Assembly (NCBI GenBank): GCA_002439085.1
Contig: DJSW01000018.1
Coordinates: 184,636 to 248,635 of the forward strand
From: Alphaproteobacteria bacterium UBA6324
GTDB taxonomy: Bacteria > Pseudomonadota > Alphaproteobacteria > CAAGCB01 > CAG-977
Direction of reading: 5' to 3'
DNA: 64,000 nucleotides
Made by a program: the position numbers and the translations under genes
In this document: positions 1 through 8,574 of the stretch, piece by piece
How positions within the stretch are numbered: position 1 is the first letter of the stretch
Layout: each line of letters opens with the position of its first letter
Notes under the pieces: generated by a model
The model's database searches: none
Told to the model about the DNA's origin: nothing
What the model saw: only the letters and a program-made list of their open reading frames with translations

Positions 1-40
1 ACTTGTTCCAAAGGTCAATTTAAAACAAAAGGACGGGAAA

Positions 41-940
41 ATGCGGATACTGGTCACGGGCGGCGCGGGTTTCATCGGATCGCACACGGTGGACAAACTG
101 ATCGCCAAGGGATGCGATGTCGTCGTTATCGACCGCAGGGATCCGCCCTATAAAAACGATGCCGCCGTTTATTACCGTTTCGACCTGAACGACCCGCGAA
201 TTGCCGAAGTATTTGAAAAACACGATTTCGACGCCGTAATTCATCTGGCGGCGCAAGCGTCCGTCGCCGTTTCCGTCGCCGACCCCGTCCGCGACGCGTC
301 CGACAACGTAATGGCGTCCGTGCGCGTGATCGAATTGTGCAAAAAGCACGGCGTCAAAAAAATCGTCGTGTCGTCCAGCGCCGCCCTGTACGCCGCGCCG
401 CAATACCTGCCCGTTGATGAAAAGCATCCCGTCAGCTTTCTGTCGCCCTACGCCGTGTCCAAACACACGATGGAGGAATACGTCAAACTGTCCGGAATCG
501 ACCACGTCATTTTCCGTTACGCGAATGTTTACGGCCCGCGCCAAGACCCGCACGGCGAAGCGGGCGTCGTGTCCATTTTCATTGAAAGAATGATCAAAAA
601 CCTGCCGTTGGAAATCCACGGCGACGGCGAACAGACGCGCGATTTCGTGTATGTCGGGGACGTGGCGGAAATGAATTGCCGCGCCGTTTTGTCGGACGGA
701 AAAAATGAAACGCTGAACGTGTCCACCAACACCCGCACCAGCATCAACAAACTGTTTTCGCTGATCGGAAAATACACGGCCTACACGCTGACGCCGAACC
801 GCGCGCCCACCCGCGCCGGCGATATCAAGCACAGTGTTTTGGACAATGCCAAAGCCGCCGCCGTTTTAGGTTTCACCCCTCAAACGGCGTTGGAAGACGG
901 ACTGCGGGAAACGGTCGAATTTTTCAAACGCACTTATTGA
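41..940 (+). CDS. NAD-dependent epimerase/dehydratase (SDR family)
   Basis: Extended short-chain dehydrogenase of 299 residues, the usual size for UDP-sugar 4-epimerases. The N-terminus carries the Rossmann glycine motif GGAGFIGSHT (residues 7-16), and the catalytic tyrosine-lysine pair sits in SPYAVSKHTMEEY near residue 140. It probably interconverts a nucleotide sugar for surface polysaccharide; the exact substrate cannot be read from sequence. AAAGGA lies 8 bases before the ATG, which supports this start. The gene is followed by a decayed minus-strand fragment, so the surrounding polysaccharide locus may be eroding. Confidence 0.9.
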   Translation: MRILVTGGAGFIGSHTVDKLIAKGCDVVVIDRRDPPYKNDAAVYYRFDLNDPRIAEVFEKHDFDAVIHLAAQASVAVSVADPVRDASDNVMASVRVIELCKKHGVKKIVVSSSAALYAAPQYLPVDEKHPVSFLSPYAVSKHTMEEYVKLSGIDHVIFRYANVYGPRQDPHGEAGVVSIFIERMIKNLPLEIHGDGEQTRDFVYVGDVAEMNCRAVLSDGKNETLNVSTNTRTSINKLFSLIGKYTAYTLTPNRAPTRAGDIKHSVLDNAKAAAVLGFTPQTALEDGLRETVEFFKRTY

Positions 941-944
941 ACGT

Positions 945-1037
945 TTAAAGCGCATCCATAATCCGGCGGGTCAGCTTGACCGCCCCGTTGAAATTCAAAT
1001 GATCCGCGTCGGCGAAATCGTCCCGCGCATCCTCATT
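945..1037 (-). pseudogene. C-terminal remnant of an SGNH/DltD-type hydrolase-like gene
   Basis: Reading the minus strand gives about 30 open codons ending DADHLNFNGAVKLTRRIMDAL then stop. This resembles the final D-x-x-HL-x-x-x-GA block (catalytic Asp-His) of SGNH hydrolase and DltD/AlgX-like proteins. An in-frame stop (1038-1040) lies immediately upstream and no start precedes it, so only the 3' end survives. Family assignment rests on a short motif and is an inference. Confidence 0.5.
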
Positions 1038-1105
1038 TCAATTCCAACCTTTTATGCAATAACCGCCGTTTTCTTTTTAATAAAGACACCGATGGACATT
1101 TTCCG

Positions 1106-1831
1106 TCACCCCAACGCTTTGGTCATAAAAACGGGATCGTCACAGAAAAACGCCTCCACCCCTTGGGCGCGCAGGCTTTTCGCCCGTTCCGCGTCGTTGA
1201 CCGTGTAGGCCAGCAGGTGATAGCCGCCGTCCTTGATTTCCCGAATCAGTTCGGGGGTCAGCAGATCCGCGTCATAGTTGATCGAATAGGCTTCGACCTC
1301 TTTTGCGGCCGGCCGCCAATCGCCGGAAACGTCCTCGACCAGAACGCCGCGGCGGATATGCGGAGCGATCGCCTTCGTTTCCTTCAGCGCGTCCCAAGTG
1401 AAGCTGGAAAAGAACAGACGGTCGGGGTCGTCGAACCGGCGGTCGCGAACGACCTGCCAGACCTTGCGCGCCGTTTCGCGCGCCAATTCCGGCCGCGACG
1501 GCTTGATTTCGATGTTCACGCATCCGTTGTAACGGTTCAGCACGTCCAACACCTGCGCCAGCGTCGGAATCTTCGCGCCGTTTTTCAGCGTGACGGATCG
1601 CAGCTGTTCCGCCGTGCGTTCGTCCAGCCGCCCCTTTTCCCTGTTTTCACACATTCGATCCAGCGTTTCGTCGTGAAAAACGACGACCTCGCCATCCTTT
1701 GACAGCATGGCGTCCAATTCCACCCACCTAACGCCCGATTGACAAGCGTAGGCAAAAGCTTCTATTGTGTTTTCGGTTTTAACGGATCGGGCGCCGCGGT
1801 GCCCTAACACGGTTGGCAGAACGAATGACAT
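1106..1831 (-). CDS. ugpQ: Glycerophosphodiester phosphodiesterase
   Basis: A 241-residue GDPD-family TIM barrel that hydrolyses glycerophosphodiesters to glycerol-3-phosphate and an alcohol. Family signatures are LGHRGARSVKTENTIEAF at the N-terminus (catalytic HRG and metal-binding E-N-T), VELDAMLSKDG, and FHDETLDRM with the second catalytic histidine. There is no signal peptide, so it is cytoplasmic (UgpQ type rather than periplasmic GlpQ). AAAGGTG lies a few bases before the ATG. It is transcribed divergently from ribF, sharing a 65-bp intergenic region. Confidence 0.92.
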   Translation of the reverse strand: MSFVLPTVLGHRGARSVKTENTIEAFAYACQSGVRWVELDAMLSKDGEVVVFHDETLDRMCENREKGRLDERTAEQLRSVTLKNGAKIPTLAQVLDVLNRYNGCVNIEIKPSRPELARETARKVWQVVRDRRFDDPDRLFFSSFTWDALKETKAIAPHIRRGVLVEDVSGDWRPAAKEVEAYSINYDADLLTPELIREIKDGGYHLLAYTVNDAERAKSLRAQGVEAFFCDDPVFMTKALG

Positions 1832-1896
1832 CTTTCACCTTTCGTCACAATGTAATAGAATAAGCGGATTATACGATTTCGGGACGTTATTTTCAA

Positions 1897-2814
1897 ATGA
1901 GATTCTTTCATTCATGGCGCAAAGTGCCGGCCGCTTTTCAACACGCCGTCGTGGCGATCGGCAATTTCGACGGTTTCCACACGGGACACAAGGCTGTCGT
2001 CGAAACCGCCGTCAAAATCGCGCGCGCCGAAAACCGCCCCGTCGTCCTGATGACGTTTGAACCGCATCCGGGGGGATTTTTCCGTCCCAGCGACCGCACG
2101 TTCCGCATCACCCCCATCCGTTCCAAAGTCCGGTTGATCTGCCGTTTGCCGATCGACGGATTTTTCGTGTTCGCGTTCAACCGCGCGTTCGCGGACATGA
2201 CGGCCGACGAATTCGTCCGCGACGTTTTGATCAACGGGCTGCACGCCGCCCGCGTCGTCGTCGGCGAAGATTACAGTTTCGGAAAAAACAGGCAGGGCGA
2301 CGTTGACTTTCTGCGTCAAAACTATCCGGAACTGCCCGTAACGGCCGTTGCGAAACTGCGCGACCAAAACGGCGAAATCATCTCTTCTTCGCGCATCCGG
2401 TCGTTTTTACGCGACGGTGCGGTCGAACGCGCGGCCGGTTTGATGGAACACCCCTTTGAAATCGAAGGATATGTCGTCCACGGTTCCGAAATCGGCCGGA
2501 CGATCGGTTTTCCGACGATCAACATCAAACCCAACGATTCGATTTTGCCGCGAATCGGCGTGTACGCCGCGACGGTGGAAATCGACGGCGTTGAAAAAAA
2601 GGCCGTCGCCAACATCGGCACGCGTCCGACCGTCAACGGCCAAGGCGTTTTGCTGGAAGCCCACATTCTGGATTACGACGGCGACCTGTACGGCAAACGG
2701 TTGCGTGTCCGGCTGAAAACTTTCCTGCGTCCCGAAGTGCGGTTCGATTCATTGGATCAATTGAAAACGCAAATTCAAACGGATGTCGAAACGGTGAAAA
2801 GGATTTTAAAATGA
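1897..2814 (+). CDS. ribF: Bifunctional riboflavin kinase / FAD synthetase
   Basis: 305 residues, normal for RibF. The N-terminal nucleotidyltransferase domain carries GNFDGFHTGH near residue 25, the HxGH-type CTP/ATP-binding motif, and ISSSRIRSFLRDG in the middle. The C-terminal riboflavin kinase domain shows GRTIGFPTINI. It makes FMN and then FAD from riboflavin and ATP. Its stop overlaps the start of lspA by 4 bases (ATGA). The ribF-lspA arrangement is common in Proteobacteria. Confidence 0.95.
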   Translation: MRFFHSWRKVPAAFQHAVVAIGNFDGFHTGHKAVVETAVKIARAENRPVVLMTFEPHPGGFFRPSDRTFRITPIRSKVRLICRLPIDGFFVFAFNRAFADMTADEFVRDVLINGLHAARVVVGEDYSFGKNRQGDVDFLRQNYPELPVTAVAKLRDQNGEIISSSRIRSFLRDGAVERAAGLMEHPFEIEGYVVHGSEIGRTIGFPTINIKPNDSILPRIGVYAATVEIDGVEKKAVANIGTRPTVNGQGVLLEAHILDYDGDLYGKRLRVRLKTFLRPEVRFDSLDQLKTQIQTDVETVKRILK

Positions 2815-3311
2815 AAAAAGGTTTGCTCTGCGCCCTGACCGTGTTGTTGATCGACCAGATCAGCAAAGCTTTCGTGCTGTCATACTTCGCCCGCAACGCC
2901 GCGCCCGTCGAAATCGCGCCCTTTTTCAATTTTGTTCTGGCGTGGAACAAAGGCGTCAGCTTTTCCATGTTCCATTCCAACCACCCCGCCATGCCGTGGG
3001 TGTTGGTGACGGTCGCGCTGCTGATCTGCGCCGTCATAACGCATTGGATGTACACGGAAAAAAACGTGCCGACGGTTTTGTGTTTCGGCATGATTTTGGG
3101 CGGCGCGCTGGGCAACGTCATTGACCGCGTGCGTTTCCGCGCCGTCGTCGATTTTCTGGATTTCCACATCGGCGCGCACCACTGGCCGGCGTTTAACGCG
3201 GCCGATTCCGCCATTTGCATCGGCGCGGGCGTCATTTTGATCTGGAATCTGTTTTTCGCCCCGATCGAAAAGTTGTCCGACCCCGTGAAAAAAGGAGAAG
3301 ACAAAAAATGA
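2811..3311 (+). CDS. lspA: Lipoprotein signal peptidase (signal peptidase II)
   Basis: 166 residues with four predicted membrane helices. The two catalytic aspartates are visible in GNVIDRVRF and FNAADSAICIGAG, the hallmark of aspartic peptidase family A8. It removes the signal peptide of diacylated prolipoproteins in the inner membrane. Several lipobox proteins encoded nearby (BamF-like, BamB, two small ones) and lnt at 23.7 kb use the same pathway. It overlaps ribF and the following gene by 4 bases each. Confidence 0.95.
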   Translation: MKKGLLCALTVLLIDQISKAFVLSYFARNAAPVEIAPFFNFVLAWNKGVSFSMFHSNHPAMPWVLVTVALLICAVITHWMYTEKNVPTVLCFGMILGGALGNVIDRVRFRAVVDFLDFHIGAHHWPAFNAADSAICIGAGVILIWNLFFAPIEKLSDPVKKGEDKK

Positions 3312-3937
3312 CTTTAACCGCGCCGACCGTTTTTCGCCGCCTGTCCGGAACGCCGGATGTCACGCGGCTGAACCGCAAAAAAACGGCGTTGCTGCTGATC
3401 GGATTCCAAACGGAGCATTTCACCGGAACGCTGCCCGCCGCGAACGCGGACGCCGCGATCCGGTCGGCCGTCCGGCTGAAAGAATGGGCGGATAAAAACA
3501 AAATCCCCGTTTTTTTCATCCGGCATCAAGCCAAAAGCCCCGCCAGCCCCGTATTTGCCCCCGACAGCGACGGAACGGCCTTTCACCCGCCTTTGCTGCC
3601 GAACGGAAAAGACACCGTTTTAACCAAATACGCCGACAGCGCGTTCGGCGGGTCGGGGTTGCACACCGCGTTGGAAACGGCGGGGACGGACACGCTGGTC
3701 ATCGCCGGAATCCCGACGCCGTCCGCGATCGCCGCCACCGCGCACGACGCCCGATTGCTGGGGTATAGGTGCATTGTTGCCGCGGACGCGGCCGCGTCGT
3801 GCGACGTGATGTCGTGGGACGGAACGCGCGTCGTTTCCGCCGCCGTGATGCAGGAAACCGCGTTGGCCAACATCGCCGACCGGTACGCGCAGGTCGCCGG
3901 AACGGCGGAAATCGCCGCCCTGCCGATAGAACGATAA
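3308..3937 (+). CDS. Isochorismatase-fold protein, probably catalytically inactive
   Basis: 209 residues from the ATG that overlaps the lspA stop (ATGA). The pattern follows cysteine hydrolases of the isochorismatase/nicotinamidase family: LLLIGFQTEHF, the lysine motif LTKYADSAF (K107), and AGIPTPSAIAATAHDARLLGY. In the family the first motif has Asp (D-x-Q) and the last has the nucleophile Cys. Here these positions are Gly32 and Ala140. Only the lysine of the Asp-Lys-Cys triad remains, so hydrolase activity is unlikely. It may be a binding or regulatory protein; the ligand is unknown. Confidence 0.8.
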   Translation: MTLTAPTVFRRLSGTPDVTRLNRKKTALLLIGFQTEHFTGTLPAANADAAIRSAVRLKEWADKNKIPVFFIRHQAKSPASPVFAPDSDGTAFHPPLLPNGKDTVLTKYADSAFGGSGLHTALETAGTDTLVIAGIPTPSAIAATAHDARLLGYRCIVAADAAASCDVMSWDGTRVVSAAVMQETALANIADRYAQVAGTAEIAALPIER

Positions 3938-3949
3938 AGGATGAACGAT

Positions 3950-4192
3950 ATGAAAACCTTATGCCTGATTGCATTGCTGTTTTTAACCGGATGCGGCAAC
4001 TATTACTCGCTGGATGAAAAGCGGGGTCCCGATCCGGAGGGTTTTGTCACGCACAACCGTCTGGCTTTGCCGCCGGATTACCTGTTGCGCGCGCCCGAAC
4101 CCGCCGCGCAAACGCCGGAACAGCCCGCCACCCCCGCAGCGGAAACAGCCCCCGAAACCGTCCCTGAAACCGCTCTGGAAATGGAAGAATGA
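3950..4192 (+). CDS. bamF: DUF3035 lipoprotein, BamF-like
   Basis: 80 residues beginning MKTLCLIALLFLTGCG, a short lipoprotein signal with LTGC lipobox. The mature part has GPDPEGFVTHNRLALPPDY, matching the DUF3035 pattern (GPDEF-x-V-x-x-R-x-PL-x-x-PP). DUF3035 proteins of alphaproteobacteria are BamF subunits of the outer-membrane beta-barrel assembly machine, and they commonly sit between lspA and M16 peptidase genes, as here. The remainder is Pro/Ala/Glu-rich and low complexity, and the protein is shorter than typical family members. The ATG at 3950 is preferred because AAAGG lies at good spacing; the ATG at 3941 lies on the Shine-Dalgarno. Confidence 0.72.
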   Translation: MKTLCLIALLFLTGCGNYYSLDEKRGPDPEGFVTHNRLALPPDYLLRAPEPAAQTPEQPATPAAETAPETVPETALEMEE

Positions 4193-5505
4193 TGCGCTTC
4201 GCCGCCCTTTTGGCCGCCCTGTGCCTGACCGCTTTTGACGCCGCGGCGTCCGTTTTCGACGCGGAAACGTTCACGTTGGACAACGGGATGCAGGTCGTCG
4301 TCATCGAAAACCGCCGCGCGCCCGTCGTCACCCACATGGTGTGGTACAAGACCGGAGCGATCGACGACCCCGCCGGAAAATCGGGCATCGCGCACGTTTT
4401 GGAACACATGATGTTCAAAGGCACGCCAGCCGTCCCCGACGGGGAGTTTTCAAAGATCGTCGCCCGAAACGGCAGCACGGAAAACGCGTTCACGTCCTAC
4501 GACTATACGGCGTATTACCAGAACATTGCGCGCGATCGGCTGGAACTGGTGATGTTTCTGGAATCCGACCGTATGAAAAACCTGCGCTTTTCCCAGCAGG
4601 ATTTTGAACCGGAACTGGAGGTCGTCAAAGAAGAGCGGCTGATGCGCACGGAAAACAATCCGGCCGGTATTCTGGACGAACGCCGCCGCGCCGCGCTGTG
4701 GGGCGAACATCCCTACGGCCGCCCCGTCATCGGCACGAAAAAAGAGCTGCCGACCCTGACATTGGACGACGCGCAACGGTTTTATCGGGAACATTACACG
4801 CCCGAAAACGCCGTGCTGATCGTCGCCGGCGACATTTCCGCCGCCGAATTGAAACCGCTGGCGGAAAAATACTACGGTGCGATCGCCCCCAGCCGGACGC
4901 CCGTAGCCAAACGGCTGTTTCCCGCGCCCGCCCCGCTGAAATCAAAGCTGGAAATGCGCCACCCGCAGGCGAAGCTGTATTCCCTGCGCCGTTCCTACAT
5001 CGTCCCGTCCTATCTGTCCGACGGGCGGGAACGCGCGCACGCCTACGCCGTTTTGAACGAAATACTGGGGACGTATCATCTGGGCAAGATGTACAAACAC
5101 TTCGTCGCCGGTCAAAAAACGGCGCAATCGGCCGCGACCGGATACGACGGATTCGCGCTGGACAAAGGGACGTTTTCCTTTTTCCTGACGGCGCGCGACG
5201 GCGAATCCCTGTCCGATTTGGAACGTGAACTCGACCGTTTCGCCGCCCCCGCATCCGTGACGCAAAAGGATTTGGACAAAGCGAAAAAACGCTTGGTCGC
5301 CGATTTGGAATATTTGAACGACAACCCCGAAACGGCGGCCAATCTGGTCGGTCTTTTTTACGTTTTGGGATTGAACGTCGAGGATTTGAAAAACTGGACG
5401 GCGAACATTGAAAAAGTCACGCTGGCGGATGTGCGCGAAGTCTATGCGGACATGCTGGCCTCCGCGTCCGTCACCACTTACCTGATGCCGCGGGAGGCGC
5501 CATGA
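4189..5505 (+). CDS. M16 zinc metallopeptidase (active subunit)
   Basis: 438 residues. An N-terminal hydrophobic segment ending DAAASVFD looks like a secretion signal. The inverted zinc motif HVLEH is at residues 69-73 and the third ligand glutamate is near residue 149 in VVKEERLM, as in pitrilysin/insulinase peptidases. It is probably periplasmic and works with the adjacent gene product as an alpha/beta pair. It overlaps the bamF-like gene by 4 bases and the second M16 gene by 4 bases, so this is one operon. Confidence 0.9.
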   Translation: MMRFAALLAALCLTAFDAAASVFDAETFTLDNGMQVVVIENRRAPVVTHMVWYKTGAIDDPAGKSGIAHVLEHMMFKGTPAVPDGEFSKIVARNGSTENAFTSYDYTAYYQNIARDRLELVMFLESDRMKNLRFSQQDFEPELEVVKEERLMRTENNPAGILDERRRAALWGEHPYGRPVIGTKKELPTLTLDDAQRFYREHYTPENAVLIVAGDISAAELKPLAEKYYGAIAPSRTPVAKRLFPAPAPLKSKLEMRHPQAKLYSLRRSYIVPSYLSDGRERAHAYAVLNEILGTYHLGKMYKHFVAGQKTAQSAATGYDGFALDKGTFSFFLTARDGESLSDLERELDRFAAPASVTQKDLDKAKKRLVADLEYLNDNPETAANLVGLFYVLGLNVEDLKNWTANIEKVTLADVREVYADMLASASVTTYLMPREAP

Positions 5506-6896
5506 AAAAACTGATCGCCCTGTTGTGCTGTTGCCTGATCGTTGCCGTTTCGCCCGCCAATGCGGCGTCCGGACAAATCACCGTCAAAAAAGCATCTGCC
5601 GAAAAACAGATGCCGCCGCCCGCCCTGCCCGCCGTTTCCCCGACCGTCTTTCGTGCGCCGGACGTGCGGCGCGTCGTATCCGACGGCGGAATCGAAGCTT
5701 GGCTGATCGAGGAAAAATCCACTCCCGTCATCGCCGTTTCCGTGTTGTTCAAAGGGGGCAAGGCCGCCGACCCCGCGCGGCTGACGGGGCTGTCGTCATT
5801 GGCAGCCTCTCTGTTGGACGAAGGCGCGGGACGCTATCCGGCCGAACAATTCACCGAAATTCTATCTGAAAAGGCGATCGGCCTGTCGTTTGAAGCAACC
5901 GCGGACTTTTTTATGGCGGATATGGAAACGTTGCGCAAAAACAAAGAGGACGGATTCGACCTTTTGCGCCTGTCCCTGACTCGGCCGCGTTTCGACCGCA
6001 AAACCGTCCGCCGGATGAAAGAACAGATGTACGCCGGAATCAAAGCGCGCAAGGGCGACCCGAACGCCGTCGCCGCCGAACGGTGGGCGAAGCTGGTTTA
6101 CAAAGGACACCCCTACGGCCGCATGACGCCGACCGAACGGTCCGTCCGGTCAATCACGCGCGCCAATCTGCGCGGATGGGTGCGCGACCGGATCGCCCGC
6201 GACAACATGATCGTCGGCGTCGCCGGCAACATATCGGCCGAAGAGCTGAAACCGCTGCTGGACAGGGCTTTCGCCGCCCTGCCCGCCAAATCCCGCGTGC
6301 GCGAAACGCCGCCGTTCGTTCCCGAACTGTCGGACAGAACCGACATTTTAACCATGGACGTGCCGCAAAGCGCCGCTTTGTTCGGCCATAAGGGAATCGC
6401 GCGGAACGATCCGGATTTTTACGCCGCCCTGCTGGTGAACTACAGCTTTGGCGGCGGCGGATTCGCTTCGCGCCTGTTCAACGAAGTGCGCGAAAAGCGC
6501 GGATTGGCTTATAGCGTCGGCACGTCGCTGTCCGTCGGTAAAGCCGCACCGATGCTGACGGGATCGCTGGGGTCGGACAACGCAAAAATGGCCGGCGCGA
6601 TCGAAATCATCCGCGAACAGTGGGACAAAATGGCGAGAAACGGCCCCGATGAACAGGAACTGCAAGACGCGAAAACCTATCTGACCGGCGCGTTTCCGCT
6701 GACTTTCACCTCCAGCGGGGGGGTGGCGTCGTATCTGGCGGGGATGCAGTATTACGGTTTGGGAATCGACTATCTGAACCGCCACAACGATTTGATCGAC
6801 GCCGTCACATTGCAGCAGGCGAAGGATGTCGCCGAACGAATGTTTGACGCCGGCAGTTTGTTCTTTGTTGTTGTCGGAAAACCTGCTAATCTTTAG
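5502..6896 (+). CDS. M16 peptidase family, inactive partner subunit
   Basis: 464 residues with a signal peptide (cleavage after NAAS-type Ala-rich end, near residue 22). It has the M16 fold features, including the GGGGFASRLFNEVREKRGLAYSV-type C-terminal R/Y motif (seen as FNEVREKRGLAYSV). The position corresponding to HxxEH reads LTGLSSLAASLLDEG, so the zinc ligands are absent. This matches the well-known pairing of an active and a non-catalytic subunit. The R-Y substrate-tail motif is retained, supporting a role in substrate binding. Confidence 0.88.
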   Translation: MKKLIALLCCCLIVAVSPANAASGQITVKKASAEKQMPPPALPAVSPTVFRAPDVRRVVSDGGIEAWLIEEKSTPVIAVSVLFKGGKAADPARLTGLSSLAASLLDEGAGRYPAEQFTEILSEKAIGLSFEATADFFMADMETLRKNKEDGFDLLRLSLTRPRFDRKTVRRMKEQMYAGIKARKGDPNAVAAERWAKLVYKGHPYGRMTPTERSVRSITRANLRGWVRDRIARDNMIVGVAGNISAEELKPLLDRAFAALPAKSRVRETPPFVPELSDRTDILTMDVPQSAALFGHKGIARNDPDFYAALLVNYSFGGGGFASRLFNEVREKRGLAYSVGTSLSVGKAAPMLTGSLGSDNAKMAGAIEIIREQWDKMARNGPDEQELQDAKTYLTGAFPLTFTSSGGVASYLAGMQYYGLGIDYLNRHNDLIDAVTLQQAKDVAERMFDAGSLFFVVVGKPANL

Positions 6897-6926
6897 CAAA
6901 TCATTTTTTTCAGGAGTGTAAACACA

Positions 6927-8564
6927 ATGACTTTGACCGATTTGAAAGCTTGGAAAGATTTGGAAAAAAACTACGCCGACGTGCGCGGGACGACCATGCG
7001 CGAAATGTTCGCCGCCGATCCCGACCGGTTTGAAAAGTTTTCCGTTTCCATGAACAATATGCTGGTGGATTATTCCAAAAACCGCGTCACCGCGGACACG
7101 ATGAAACTGCTGTTCGATCTGGCGCGGGAATCCGGTTTGGAAAAGGCGCGCGACGCCATGTTTTCGGGTGAGAAAATCAACATCACCGAAAACCGCGCCG
7201 TTTTGCACACGGCTTTGCGCAACCGTTCCGACCGCCCCGTTTTCGTTGACGGCAAGGATGTCATGCCCCAAATCAAGGCCGTTTTGAAAAAAATGGAATC
7301 GTTTTCCGGCGCCGTGCGTTCCGGCGAATGGAAAGGCGCGACCGGCAAAGCGATGACCGACATCGTCAACATCGGCATCGGCGGTTCCGATCTTGGCCCC
7401 GTCATGGTTGTCGAAGCGTTGAAACATTACCAGAAAGAGGGGCTGAACACGCATTTCGTTTCAAACGTTGACGGCACGCACATCGTTGAAACGCTGAAAC
7501 GCCTGAATCCGGAAACGACGCTGTTCATCGTCGCGTCCAAAACGTTCACGACGCAGGAAACCCTGACAAACGCGAAAACCGCCCGCGAATGGCTGGTCAA
7601 GGCGTTGGGCGAAGACGCCGTCGCGAAACATTTCGTCGCGCTGTCCACCAATACCGAAGAAGTCACGAAATTCGGCATCGACCCCGCCAATATGTTTGAA
7701 TTCTGGGATTGGGTCGGCGGCCGTTATTCGCTGTGGTCTGCAATCGGCCTGTCCATCGCGATTTCCGTCGGTTTCGACAACTTTGTCGAACTGCTGACGG
7801 GCGGTTTTGAAATGGATGAACATTTCCGCACCGCGCCGCTGGAAAAGAACATTCCCGTCATTTTGGCCGTTTTGGGCGTGTGGTATCACAATTTCTTCGG
7901 CGCGGAAGCTTACGCCGTCCTGCCCTATGACCAGTACCTGCACCGTCTGCCTGCCTATTTGCAGCAGGCGGACATGGAATCGAACGGCAAAGGCGTGACG
8001 AAAGCCGGCCGCCCCGTTTCCTACACGACGGGTCCGATCCTGTTCGGCGAACCCGGCACGAACGGCCAGCATTCGTTTTACCAGCTGATCCATCAAGGGA
8101 CGCACCTGATCCCGTGCGATTTCATCGTTCCGGCGATTTCGCTGAACGAAACGGGCGATCATCACCCGATTTTGCTGTCGAACGTTTTCGCGCAGGCCGA
8201 AGCGTTGATGAAAGGCAAAACCGCCGCCGAAGTCCGCGCCGAATTTGAAGCGCAGGGGGCAAGCGAAGAAAAGATTCAGGCTCTGCTGAACCACAAAATC
8301 TTTTCGGGCAACCGTCCGTCGAACACGATTCTGGTCGAAAAGATCGACCCCAGAACGCTGGGACGCCTGATCGCCATGTACGAACACAAGATTTTCGTTC
8401 AGGGTGTCATCTGGAACGTCAACAGCTACGACCAGTGGGGCGTAGAACTGGGCAAACAGCTGGCGAAAAAGATTTTGCCTGAAATAAAGGGCGATACGAC
8501 CGTCACGGCACACGATTCGTCCACGAACGGCCTGATCAACGCCGCCCGTGCCCTGCGCAAGTAG
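6927..8564 (+). CDS. pgi: Glucose-6-phosphate isomerase
   Basis: 545 residues, the long proteobacterial form. Family blocks are intact: IGIGGSDLGPVM, SKTFTTQETLTNA, GGRYSLWSAIGL, NGQHSFYQLIHQG and SYDQWGVELGKQLA. It interconverts glucose-6-phosphate and fructose-6-phosphate in the cytoplasm. CAGGAG lies 11 bases upstream of the ATG. mutL follows after 10 bases, so the two are probably cotranscribed. Confidence 0.97.
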   Translation: MTLTDLKAWKDLEKNYADVRGTTMREMFAADPDRFEKFSVSMNNMLVDYSKNRVTADTMKLLFDLARESGLEKARDAMFSGEKINITENRAVLHTALRNRSDRPVFVDGKDVMPQIKAVLKKMESFSGAVRSGEWKGATGKAMTDIVNIGIGGSDLGPVMVVEALKHYQKEGLNTHFVSNVDGTHIVETLKRLNPETTLFIVASKTFTTQETLTNAKTAREWLVKALGEDAVAKHFVALSTNTEEVTKFGIDPANMFEFWDWVGGRYSLWSAIGLSIAISVGFDNFVELLTGGFEMDEHFRTAPLEKNIPVILAVLGVWYHNFFGAEAYAVLPYDQYLHRLPAYLQQADMESNGKGVTKAGRPVSYTTGPILFGEPGTNGQHSFYQLIHQGTHLIPCDFIVPAISLNETGDHHPILLSNVFAQAEALMKGKTAAEVRAEFEAQGASEEKIQALLNHKIFSGNRPSNTILVEKIDPRTLGRLIAMYEHKIFVQGVIWNVNSYDQWGVELGKQLAKKILPEIKGDTTVTAHDSSTNGLINAARALRK

Positions 8565-8574
8565 GCCGCGCGAC

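Noticed and set aside
6348..7454. Long minus-strand open frame of 368 codons opposite the M16 partner and pgi
   Set aside because: It lies antisense to two clear genes, is rich in His/Gln/Arg as expected from reading GC-rich codons backwards, and shows no motif.
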